Program-made: the position numbers and the translations under genes
Notes under the pieces: model-generated
What the model was told of the DNA's origin: nothing
What the model saw: only the letters and a program-made list of their open reading frames with translations
The model's database searches: none
Assembly (NCBI GenBank): GCA_937959375.1
Contig: CALGLS010000546.1
Coordinates: forward strand, 1 to 5,255
Length of the DNA: 5,255 nt
Direction of reading: 5' to 3'
Source of the DNA: an uncultured Saprospiraceae bacterium
GTDB taxonomy: Bacteria; Bacteroidota; Bacteroidia; Chitinophagales; Saprospiraceae
Part shown: piece after piece, positions 1-5,255 of the stretch
Position numbering within the stretch: the stretch's first letter is position 1
Layout: the number at the start of each line of letters is the position of its first letter

Positions 1-518
1 GCAGCAATTTCTTCAACGGGTTGATTGACTCCGATGGTGTTTCCGTTGGGGTCGATTAGGAATTTTGCGGGGAGGTCTGCGACTCCGTAGAGTTTAGCTA
101 ATTTGGAATCGAAGAAACGGAGACTGGTAGCTTCGTCGAGGATTTGATAGGGCCAGGTCAGGCCGAAACGTTTGACGGCTTTTGGCCAACGAGCCGCATT
201 ACTTTCTACTGCTACTCCTACTATTTCGAACCCTTTTGCGTTCTTGAAATTTGCTCCGTTGTATTTTTTATAGAGGTCAATTAATTTTGGATTATCTGCA
301 ATGCATGGACCGCACCAACTACCCCAGAAATCGAGTAGTACGTAATCGCCTCGAAGGTCTGATAATTTGAAATTTTCGCCAGAGAGTAAGGTGCTTTCAA
401 AGTCGGGCGCTAGCTCTCCGTCGTTGACATTTGGTTGCATGTAGAAGTGGCGGACTACCATTCCGATTAGGAAGATGGCTATGATTAGGAAGGTGGAGTT
501 TTTTAGTAGTTTTTTCAT
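1..518 (-). CDS. TlpA-like membrane-anchored thiol-disulfide oxidoreductase (C-terminal part beyond the window)
   Basis: This is a thioredoxin-fold protein likely to reduce or exchange disulfides in periplasmic proteins. The start ATG is at 518 and 172 complete codons are visible with no stop, so the gene continues past base 1. Residues 8-25 form a hydrophobic segment after a short lysine-rich start (MKKLLKN). There is no lipobox cysteine, so it is probably an uncleaved anchor or signal peptide with the domain in the periplasm. The redoxin domain follows from about residue 35: APDF at 37-40, then the active site FWGSWCGPC with C69 and C72, and the cis-proline region DLPAKFLIDPNG around P150. 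These features are standard for the TlpA/AhpC-TSA-like redoxins (family knowledge). The protein stops at the edge just after the conserved GxTIG-type strand, so probably only a few tens of residues are missing. It is divergent from the flavin reductase gene across a 114-base gap. The redox partner and substrate are unknown. Confidence 0.9.
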   Translation of the reverse strand, partial: MKKLLKNSTFLIIAIFLIGMVVRHFYMQPNVNDGELAPDFESTLLSGENFKLSDLRGDYVLLDFWGSWCGPCIADNPKLIDLYKKYNGANFKNAKGFEIVGVAVESNAARWPKAVKRFGLTWPYQILDEATSLRFFDSKLAKLYGVADLPAKFLIDPNGNTIGVNQPVEEIA

Positions 519-530
519 GATCTTAGTATT

Positions 531-551
531 ACTTATGGCTACGCCATAGGT
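531..551. repeat. Short palindrome / hairpin in the divergent intergenic region
   Basis: The core TATGGC (534-539) and GCCATA (543-548) are perfect inverted copies around a three-base centre, TAC. The stem extends outward with a T-G wobble (533/549) and the pairs 532/550 and 531/551, giving nine possible base pairs. It lies 12 bases upstream of the TlpA-like start codon, so it would sit in that gene's 5' leader or act as a DNA operator. There is no T-run on either side, so it does not look like an intrinsic terminator. It could also be one copy of a dispersed palindromic repeat. The structure is seen in the sequence; the function is unknown. Confidence 0.45.
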
Positions 552-563
552 TAATAGAAGTCG

Positions 564-591
564 TTGCGTTGCAACTTATTTTGTACCTTTC
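564..591 (+). promoter_or_regulatory. Weak candidate promoter for the flavin reductase-like gene
   Basis: TTG at 564-566 is followed after 17 bases by TACCTTTC (584-591), which matches five of the six fixed positions of the Bacteroidota TAnnTTTG element. The spacing is two bases shorter than the usual 19, so this is only a candidate. It would place the transcript start about 35 bases before the ATG at 633. The direct repeat GTTGCGTTGC (563-572) and the palindrome GTTGCAAC (568-575) overlap the upstream half and could be a regulator site. No clear promoter was recognised for the divergent TlpA-like gene. Confidence 0.25.
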
Positions 592-632
592 GAGAAATTA
601 AGGAATTCGTAAATTTATAAAAATAAAAACCT

Positions 633-1517
633 ATGCGAGTTGTTGATCCTAAGACGACAAAGACAAAAGATTTTCATCAATATATGTTGGGTGCTGTAGC
701 GCCACGACCGATTGCTTTTGCAAGTACGATGGATAAAAATGGTGTACCGAATTTGGCACCATATAGTTTCTTTAATGCTTTTAGTTCTAACCCTCCTATT
801 CTTGTTTTTTCATCGAATCGACGGGTAGCTGACAATACGACCAAAGATACACTTCATAACATTGAAGAGACTGGTGAGGTTGTGATAAATGTGGTTAATC
901 ACGCTATTGTCCGGCAGATGACGGTGACTTCTATTTCGTTTCCGACGGGCGTTAGTGAATTTAAAAAAGCGGGTTTGACGCCGATTGCTTCCGATTTGGT
1001 CAAGCCCTTTCGGGTAAAGGAATCGCCGGTGCAGATGGAATGCAAGGTAAGAGAAATTCTTACGCTGGGTGATCAAGGTGGTGCTGGGCATTTGATTATT
1101 TGCGACGTAGTGCGGATGCACATTGATGAGAACGTATTAGATGGCGATCGAATTGATCCACATAAGATTGACTTGATGGGACGTATGGGACGGGCGTATT
1201 ATGTGCGTGCTAGTGGCGCTGCAATTCAGACGATTGTACAATCGGTAATGGATATTAGTATTGGCTTTGGTGAATTGCCGGAGAGTATTCGAAACAGTAC
1301 TATCCTTACGGGAAATAATTTGGGGCAATTGGCGGGCTTATTGGCCTTGCCTTCTGCGGAGGATATTGCTGCTGTAAAATCGGATGAGCGGGTTGCTGGT
1401 ATTTTAAGTGGTGATTCTGTGAAGGAGGAATTGCATCGTTATGCAAAGGGTTTGTTGGATGAGGGGGATGAACGGGAGTTGGCGATTCGGGTATTGATGG
1501 TGGCGGATGAGGTTTAA
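633..1517 (+). CDS. Flavin reductase-like FMN-binding split-barrel protein with a C-terminal extension
   Basis: This 294-residue soluble cytoplasmic protein belongs to the flavin reductase/DIM6-NTAB (flavoredoxin) family, whose members bind FMN and usually act as NAD(P)H:flavin reductases or related flavoproteins. The split-barrel domain spans about residues 1-190. Family signatures are PRPIAFAST (24-32), NLAPYSFFNAFSSNPP (40-55) and KDTLHNIEETGEVVINVV (71-88), the stretches that build the flavin site and dimer interface in relatives. Residues 195-294 form an extra, probably largely helical region with no motif I can name. Long forms of this family appear to be common in Bacteroidota (recollection, not checked here). 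The ATG at 633 is chosen because the protein begins directly with the expected first strand; upstream sequence is A+T-rich with no clear Shine-Dalgarno. It ends in front of a bidirectional hairpin and converges on the flippase-like gene. The physiological substrate cannot be read from the sequence. Confidence 0.88.
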   Translation: MRVVDPKTTKTKDFHQYMLGAVAPRPIAFASTMDKNGVPNLAPYSFFNAFSSNPPILVFSSNRRVADNTTKDTLHNIEETGEVVINVVNHAIVRQMTVTSISFPTGVSEFKKAGLTPIASDLVKPFRVKESPVQMECKVREILTLGDQGGAGHLIICDVVRMHIDENVLDGDRIDPHKIDLMGRMGRAYYVRASGAAIQTIVQSVMDISIGFGELPESIRNSTILTGNNLGQLAGLLALPSAEDIAAVKSDERVAGILSGDSVKEELHRYAKGLLDEGDERELAIRVLMVADEV

Positions 1518-1564
1518 AGTCTCACCTTCGCTGAAGAGCAATTATTCTGAATTTACTGCTGTAT

Positions 1565-1610
1565 AAAAAAGAAAGATGCGTTTGATTAGTCAAATACATC
1601 TTTCTTTTTT
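1565..1610. terminator. Bidirectional intrinsic terminator between convergent genes
   Basis: A 14-base perfect inverted repeat, AAAAAAGAAAGATG (1565-1578) with CATCTTTCTTTTTT (1597-1610), encloses an inner stem TTTGA/TCAAA (1581-1585 and 1590-1594) with the four-base loop TTAG. Read on the plus strand, the hairpin ends in a run of six T. Read on the minus strand it does the same, because the left arm starts with six A. It lies 48 bases after the flavin reductase stop and 8 bases beyond the flippase-like stop, so one structure can serve both genes. The stem is A+T-rich, so its strength is uncertain. Confidence 0.85.
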
Positions 1611-1617
1611 GATAGAA

Positions 1618-2739
1618 TTATTTTTTCTTCAACTTATCCAACTTCCGTTGATTAATCAAATTTCGAATCCAATTAGGAATAATAAGTGTACCAATTAAAA
1701 GATAAAAATAGTAGGTCATAAAACGCCAACCAGAAGCCACGATTAAGGCAAGACCTTGCTCTGGAATATAATCTTTTACAAATTTAGAGAAGGTAAATTC
1801 TGCTACACCTACAGCTCCGGGCGTTGGACTTCCTGCCATAATAACAAACATAGACTCGAGGCGAGCCATTAATTTCATTTCGCCCATAAAATTTTCTATT
1901 ATTCCTGGTTTGAGCGCAATGATGAGACAACTTAGTAAACCGAATCTGCAGATCCAAGCAGTGGAAGTAGATAAGATCGAACCAACATGAAATGGCCAGC
2001 TCTTTTGTTTCATTTCCTTGGAGGCCGTGACTACGTCATCACCTAATGCTTCCATCTTTGGTTGAAACCTTTTTAGCCATTTGAAATTAGTGAAGAAAAC
2101 CAAAACTGTTTTGACTATAGTCGGCTTAATAAACAAACCATAAAAAAATAGCGTCCCGTAGATTAAGACAAATGCATAGGCGCCCATAAAAGCGTACTCC
2201 ATCCCTTGTACTCCTAAACCAACATCAACACCGTCGGGTCGAATCATTCCGATTCCGAAGATCATAAAAAAGACGAGTAAAGTGACAAGAAAGAATAGTG
2301 CATCTTGAACGGCAGAATACAAGACGATGGTTGTCGTTTTTGCCGTAGAGAGTTTTTCTTGTGAGAGTACAAAAAGCGCTGCTGCTGAGCCGCCTACACT
2401 CGTTGGTGAAACGGCTGAACTAAACTCCCAAATAAAAACGAGTTCGATACATTTTTTCCAGCTAAAAGCTTTTTCCGAAAGGATACGTAAACGCGATGCA
2501 TAGGCCATGTGACGAACAAACAATAGGAAGACTGCAAACCCTACCCAAAAGGTCGTATGATTGGTCCAGCTTATCTTAGCAAATTCTTCAGGTTTGAACT
2601 GGCTGTAGAACATGTAGCCTACTACCCCTGCACCAATCAGCATAGGAACAATAATTCTTGAAACCCGAATGGATTTCAGCATTTCATCTTGCTCGTCAAA
2701 TGAGTTATTTGTATCTGGTTTATTCACTTCTTTTGCCAT
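1618..2739 (-). CDS. Flippase-like (YbhN/UPF0104, LPG-synthase transmembrane domain) integral membrane protein
   Basis: This 373-residue polytopic inner-membrane protein resembles the transmembrane half of lysyl-phosphatidylglycerol synthases (the UPF0104/YbhN family), which is linked to moving lipids or lipid-linked intermediates across the membrane. Numbering is from the ATG at 2739. A charged cytosolic N-terminus (1-26) precedes hydrophobic segments at about 27-45, 63-79, 137-165, 183-203, 254-275, 293-303 and 328-355. The family signatures are SPTSVGGSAAALF (111-123), SPTPGAVGVAEF (304-315) and a late membrane-embedded arginine (R339). The tail is lysine-rich, consistent with a cytosolic C-terminus. 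The frame stays open 10 codons further, to a TTG at 2769, but the ATG at 2739 is preferred because it is a standard codon with a purine run (AAAAGG) just upstream and it gives a normal hydrophilic start. No synthase domain is fused and no glycosyltransferase is adjacent, so the transported lipid is unknown. Confidence 0.85.
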   Translation of the reverse strand: MAKEVNKPDTNNSFDEQDEMLKSIRVSRIIVPMLIGAGVVGYMFYSQFKPEEFAKISWTNHTTFWVGFAVFLLFVRHMAYASRLRILSEKAFSWKKCIELVFIWEFSSAVSPTSVGGSAAALFVLSQEKLSTAKTTTIVLYSAVQDALFFLVTLLVFFMIFGIGMIRPDGVDVGLGVQGMEYAFMGAYAFVLIYGTLFFYGLFIKPTIVKTVLVFFTNFKWLKRFQPKMEALGDDVVTASKEMKQKSWPFHVGSILSTSTAWICRFGLLSCLIIALKPGIIENFMGEMKLMARLESMFVIMAGSPTPGAVGVAEFTFSKFVKDYIPEQGLALIVASGWRFMTYYFYLLIGTLIIPNWIRNLINQRKLDKLKKK

Positions 2740-2859
2740 GTGCCTTTTAATTCTAATTTCGGAGCGCAAGATAGGTATTATAATAGGTAAGTGCTTTGAA
2801 TTTTTTGGTTCTTTAACAAATCCTGTGACTTATGTCCGCTCCACAAGTCTATTAGATGT

Positions 2860-2892
2860 TAGCTTGGCTTATATGACAAGCTACATAAGTTG
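2860..2892 (+). promoter_or_regulatory. Inverted repeat and weak candidate promoter upstream of the rhomboid gene
   Basis: TAGCTTG (2860-2866) and CAAGCTA (2877-2883) are perfect inverted copies separated by ten bases, an arrangement that could bind a dimeric regulator. The TTG ending at 2866 is followed exactly 19 bases later by TAAGTTGT (2886-2893), matching four of the six fixed positions of the Bacteroidota TAnnTTTG element. If this is the promoter, the repeat overlaps the -33 element and bound protein would block polymerase. It lies 38-71 bases before the rhomboid ATG, in the 191-base region shared with the divergent flippase-like gene, for which no clear promoter was found. Both parts are short enough to occur by chance. 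Confidence 0.25.
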
Positions 2893-2930
2893 TTTTAAAA
2901 TGTATTATCTTGGCAAAAAATTAAACAAAT

Positions 2931-3764
2931 ATGATCTTTCCAATTGGTGATGACCAGGTAAAAGGTGGTGCTTTTCCCTATGTTAGTTATGCTTTCATTG
3001 CGATAAATGTAATTATCTTTTTAATTCAATTGATGTACCAAGCAGAGGGTTCGTTGATCTGTGAGTTTGGCTGTGTGCCGAATGAAGTGGTTGCTGGTGA
3101 TGACTATTTGAGTTTATTTACTAGTATGTTTATGCATGGTGGTTGGATGCACTTGATAGGGAACATGCTTTTCCTTTGGGTGTTTGCAGACAACATTGAG
3201 GCTACTGTTGGAAATTTTAATTTCTTTGGTTTTTATATCATGGGAGGATTGTTTGCGTCTGCCGTTCACATTTACTTTAGTGTGGGTGGTGATCCTGCAG
3301 CTCTATTGGATTGTTGTAGTGCTTGTAGTGATATTTCTTGTGAGGGAAAAACGGCGCATTGTCCAGGGTCAATTCCTAGTGTAGGAGCTAGTGGTGCCAT
3401 CTCTGCGGTACTTGGTGCTTACTTGGTGATGTTTCCAAAATCGAAGGTGAAGCTTTTGGTTTTATACTTAATGCAATCGTTTAAGATTCCTGCTTTATGG
3501 TTTTTAGGATTTTGGATTGCGCAGCAGTTGTTTAGTGGTTTCGCTTCATTGGGACCTGAGACTGCAGCTACTGGTGGAACAGCATGGTGGGCGCATATTG
3601 GTGGTTTCGTTTTTGGTTTGGCAGCTGGTTTCTTTGCGCGTGATATTGGGAAAGAAGCTTGGCAAGAAGAACCTGTAGCTGGTGATAATCGTGGTAACTC
3701 TATTCCTCAGCCACCTCCTAGTAAACCTGATGGGAAGGAGTATGATGATGGGGATATGGTTTAG
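2931..3764 (+). CDS. Rhomboid-family intramembrane serine protease with a cysteine-rich loop
   Basis: This 277-residue inner-membrane protease would cleave transmembrane segments of other proteins. The start MIFPIGDD followed by a proline-containing linker and a hydrophobic helix (17-36) is typical of bacterial rhomboids and supports the ATG at 2931. The HxxxN motif in GGWMHLIGNM (H74, N78) opens the second helix. The catalytic serine is S154 in SVGASGAISAV, and its partner is H222 in AWWAHIGGFVFG, so the Ser-His dyad is complete. Six helices can be drawn at about 17-36, 72-86, 98-117, 154-168, 174-205 and 216-236. Loop 118-150, on the same side as the active site, carries C128, C129, C132, C137 and C144, and the first loop carries C44 and C48. 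This cluster is unusual. The hydrophilic C-terminal tail (about 238-277) contains PQPPPSKP and an acidic end. The gene stands alone, divergent from the flippase-like gene and convergent with the ligase-like gene. Its substrates are unknown. Confidence 0.93.
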   Translation: MIFPIGDDQVKGGAFPYVSYAFIAINVIIFLIQLMYQAEGSLICEFGCVPNEVVAGDDYLSLFTSMFMHGGWMHLIGNMLFLWVFADNIEATVGNFNFFGFYIMGGLFASAVHIYFSVGGDPAALLDCCSACSDISCEGKTAHCPGSIPSVGASGAISAVLGAYLVMFPKSKVKLLVLYLMQSFKIPALWFLGFWIAQQLFSGFASLGPETAATGGTAWWAHIGGFVFGLAAGFFARDIGKEAWQEEPVAGDNRGNSIPQPPPSKPDGKEYDDGDMV

Positions 3765-3863
3765 GAATGGGAATTAGAATTGGAATGTGAGTTAGAATTA
3801 GAATGGCCTTCTGACGTGTTGGAATAGAAATTGAAATTGCCCTTTAACGTGGGGTTGAAATAG
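3765..3863. repeat. Degenerate hexanucleotide array and an imperfect tandem copy between convergent genes
   Basis: Directly after the rhomboid stop codon, bases 3765-3806 divide into seven in-phase hexamers: GAATGG, GAATTA, GAATTG, GAATGT, GAGTTA, GAATTA, GAATGG. A second short run, GGAATA, GAAATT, GAAATT, lies at 3821-3838. At a larger scale, 3795-3827 and 3828-3863 are imperfect tandem copies of about 33-36 bases, sharing the pattern AATTRRAATKG, then CCTTYTRACGTG, then TTGRAATAG. No clear terminator hairpin was found in this gap. The array may be a decayed microsatellite or one copy of a dispersed intergenic repeat. Confidence 0.7.
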
Positions 3864-3877
3864 TTTGACTTGTTAGG

Positions 3878-5086
3878 TCATCGAGGAGAAAGGTGTCTCA
3901 AAATCAAGAGTAGATACAAAAGATAAAAAGCGATTCCTACAGCATTTTCAATTGTACTTTCCATCATAAAAGAAAAGAAAATAATGGCGTTTATAGTAAG
4001 AAACATAGCGTTTACAAATCGTCGATGTTTTACAACTGGATAGAAAAAACTAAAAGTAAAAAAGAACAAACCAACCAATCCGGTACCAGCGTAAATAGTG
4101 ATAAATTGATTGTGCGGCATGCGTCGAGTAATATTTGGAAAATCTTTTTTGTATTTATCTTTTATCGCTTGCCTTAAATCTCCTGCCCCTACGCCTAACC
4201 ACCTGTTACTATTACCAACCTCTAAACCAGCTTGCAATGAAGTCAATCGTTCAGCATCCGAATAATTAGCCCCTTTCCCTGCAAAGTACATTTGCAAATC
4301 ATACTGCATGTAACCTAGTTTAGTTTTAAAACTCGGTACCGTTTTGTAAGCAACGACTGGCAATACCATTAGTCCAACCATCGCAAGCAAGCCAATCAAA
4401 TAACGGCGACTAAAAAAGATGTAACGCACTAGCAACAAACCTATTGAAAGGTACAAAACCAACAAGCCACTTCGCACTGAAAGTACGTGCATAAATACGA
4501 AAAGAAAGAGCGTCATTAATATGTAAAGTGGTCGCTCAAACGAAAATATTATTTGGTCTCGGTCCTTTCCGGCATCATGGCGATTCCAAAGCAAACTTGC
4601 TCCAGCAATAACACTAAATGCCAGAATCAAACTAAAACGTATGTGATTTCCTGGTGTAGGAATGGAACCTCCTTTGGATATATGGTTTGTGATTGCATCA
4701 AAATCAATCAGGTAATTCACCCCCACTCCTATTGCCGCGACGCAAGCTAATAACACTTGAAAAAACAAAACCTTTTGTAAGTCTTTCTTCTCCAAATTAG
4801 GCAAACTAAAAAAAGCAAAGGGCAGCAACAAAAAAGGAATCTTAATCCGCAGGCGTTCCAAAGTATATTGGATATCTGCCGAATAAACGGAAGTAAACAA
4901 GACTAAGAAAAATGGAATAGTGATGATCAAAAAAGATTTGTCTTTTAGAAATTTTCTAAAATTGTCTTTTAGATTTGAACGCATTTTTAGGCGAAAGCCA
5001 GCAACCTCTTCCTTTCGTTGAAAAAGGGATAAAGCAATGATTCCGATCATACAAATCGATAGAAGAAATTCCATAGAGAAAGTCAT
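3878..5086 (-). CDS. O-antigen ligase / Wzy polymerase-like membrane protein
   Basis: This polytopic inner-membrane protein of the O-antigen ligase/Wzy_C superfamily would join or polymerise lipid-linked polysaccharide on the periplasmic face. From the ATG at 5086 it has 402 residues and about ten hydrophobic segments (about 5-22, 52-69, 84-95, 105-127, 150-167, 186-222 as two helices, 229-247, 328-350, 357-375, 383-397). The large hydrophilic loop (about 250-325) carries SDAERLTSLQAGLEV and RWLGVGAGDL and ends in MPHNQFITIYAGTG. H325 is placed like the conserved histidine of this superfamily, and R205 in SVRSG is placed like a conserved arginine. The open frame continues upstream to 5203, and codons just before the ATG encode ALLIFALWQIG, which would complete the usual first helical hairpin. 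The real start is therefore probably upstream (for example CTG at 5152). No other polysaccharide gene is in view, so ligase and polymerase cannot be told apart. Confidence 0.8.
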   Translation of the reverse strand: MTFSMEFLLSICMIGIIALSLFQRKEEVAGFRLKMRSNLKDNFRKFLKDKSFLIITIPFFLVLFTSVYSADIQYTLERLRIKIPFLLLPFAFFSLPNLEKKDLQKVLFFQVLLACVAAIGVGVNYLIDFDAITNHISKGGSIPTPGNHIRFSLILAFSVIAGASLLWNRHDAGKDRDQIIFSFERPLYILMTLFLFVFMHVLSVRSGLLVLYLSIGLLLVRYIFFSRRYLIGLLAMVGLMVLPVVAYKTVPSFKTKLGYMQYDLQMYFAGKGANYSDAERLTSLQAGLEVGNSNRWLGVGAGDLRQAIKDKYKKDFPNITRRMPHNQFITIYAGTGLVGLFFFTFSFFYPVVKHRRFVNAMFLTINAIIFFSFMMESTIENAVGIAFYLLYLLLILRHLSPR

Positions 5087-5152
5087 CCCAATTTGCCAGA
5101 GCGCAAAAATTAGGAGGGCTTGTTGTTTGTAGGATGTGGTTAGCTTGTTCAG
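5087..5152 (-). other. Probable missed N-terminal coding extension of the ligase-like gene
   Basis: These 22 in-frame codons directly precede the first ATG of the ligase-like gene without a stop. They encode a polar start (NKLTTSYKQQ, after the CTG) followed by the hydrophobic run ALLIFALWQIG, so together with the annotated start they make a continuous membrane hairpin typical of the family. No ATG exists anywhere on the minus strand between 5087 and 5255. The only candidates are CTG at 5150-5152, an ATT further inside, or another rare start. A start codon lost by mutation is also possible. Confidence 0.5.
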
Positions 5153-5164
5153 TTGAGATGATTT

Positions 5165-5255
5165 GGAGACGGAAGACTGAAGACGGAAGTCCGAAGTTTC
5201 GCACTAACGTAAAAACGCGTTAGTTGAAAGCTTCCGTCTTCGGTCTCCTGTCTTC
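5165..5255. repeat. Fold-back element with heptanucleotide repeat arms
   Basis: The left arm (5165-5189) and right arm (5231-5255) are inverted copies matching at 21 of 25 positions. Each arm is a degenerate heptamer array: GGAAGAC, TGAAGAC, GGAAGTC, CGAAGTT at 5171-5198, and CTTCCGT, CTTCGGT, CTCCTGT, CTTC at 5231-5255. An inner inverted repeat, ACTAACG (5203-5209) and CGTTAGT (5218-5224), closes the structure around an A-rich loop. The right arm reaches the window edge and may continue. It begins 12 bases upstream of the possible CTG start of the ligase-like gene. It encodes nothing recognisable and resembles a dispersed intergenic repeat or a small non-autonomous palindromic element. Confidence 0.75.

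Noticed and set aside
810..1121. Open frame of 103 codons on the minus strand inside the flavin reductase gene
   Set aside because: It lies wholly opposite a gene with clear family motifs, and its translation is rich in Arg, His, Asn and Ser with no recognisable domain.
1137..1328. Open frame of 63 codons on the minus strand inside the same gene
   Set aside because: Antisense shadow of a well-supported coding region; low-complexity translation without motifs.
2740..2769. TTG start giving the flippase-like protein ten extra residues
   Set aside because: The ATG at 2739 is standard, has a purine run upstream and begins a normal hydrophilic N-terminus; the extra residues add no recognisable feature.
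2669..2950. Plus-strand open frame of 93 codons crossing the divergent intergenic region
   Set aside because: It overlaps the start of the flippase-like gene antisense and the first codons of the rhomboid gene, has no family resemblance, and would occupy the promoter region of both genes.
3184..3384. Plus-strand open frame of 66 codons inside the rhomboid gene
   Set aside because: Out-of-frame shadow of conserved rhomboid codons; its hydrophobicity comes from the T-rich overlapping reading.
4553..4750. Plus-strand open frame of 65 codons opposite the ligase-like gene
   Set aside because: Antisense shadow without motifs or a plausible start context.
4956..5204. Minus-strand open frame of 82 codons overlapping the start of the ligase-like gene
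   Set aside because: It begins with GTG inside the fold-back repeat, runs in another frame through the ligase-like codons and encodes nothing recognisable. I also considered it as a frameshifted N-terminus, but the in-frame extension explains the gene better.
1..5255. A new defence, mobile or biosynthetic system
   Set aside because: All five genes belong to familiar families, alternate in orientation and do not form an operon. No transposase, integrase, toxin-antitoxin pair, reverse transcriptase or CRISPR repeat is visible.

Overview
The window looks like ordinary chromosomal DNA from a member of the Bacteroidota. The basis is inference: A+T-rich intergenic regions, start codons with no clear Shine-Dalgarno sequence, only weak matches to the Bacteroidota promoter pattern (TTG, about 19 bases, TAnnTTTG), and proteins typical of that phylum. 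The short-period degenerate repeats between genes would fit an environmental lineage such as the Saprospiria, but the sequence cannot prove the genus.

Five protein genes are present. Bases 1-518 (minus) hold the N-terminal part of a membrane-anchored TlpA-like thiol-disulfide oxidoreductase that runs off the left edge. Divergent from it, 633-1517 (plus) encodes a flavin reductase-like FMN-binding split-barrel protein with a C-terminal extension of about 100 residues. It converges on a flippase-like (YbhN/UPF0104) membrane protein at 1618-2739 (minus). A strong hairpin at 1565-1610 lies between them and can act as a terminator in both directions. Divergent from the flippase-like gene, 2931-3764 (plus) encodes a rhomboid intramembrane serine protease with an unusual cysteine-rich loop beside its active site. 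It converges on an O-antigen ligase/Wzy-like polytopic membrane protein at 3878-5086 (minus), whose true start probably lies upstream of the first ATG.

The five genes alternate in orientation, so no operon is visible. Four of the five products are membrane-anchored or membrane-embedded. Envelope biology is the only common theme: periplasmic thiol chemistry, a polysaccharide ligase or polymerase, a lipid-flippase-like protein and an intramembrane protease. A shared pathway is not shown.

The most notable non-coding features are two different degenerate short-period repeats flanking the ligase-like gene: a hexanucleotide array starting right after the rhomboid stop codon (3765-3863) and a heptanucleotide fold-back element at the right edge (5165-5255). 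Small palindromes sit in both divergent intergenic regions. I see no tRNA, rRNA, CRISPR array, transposase or phage gene, and no convincing new biological system. The best leads are the rhomboid cysteine cluster, the missing ATG of the ligase-like gene and the two repeats.
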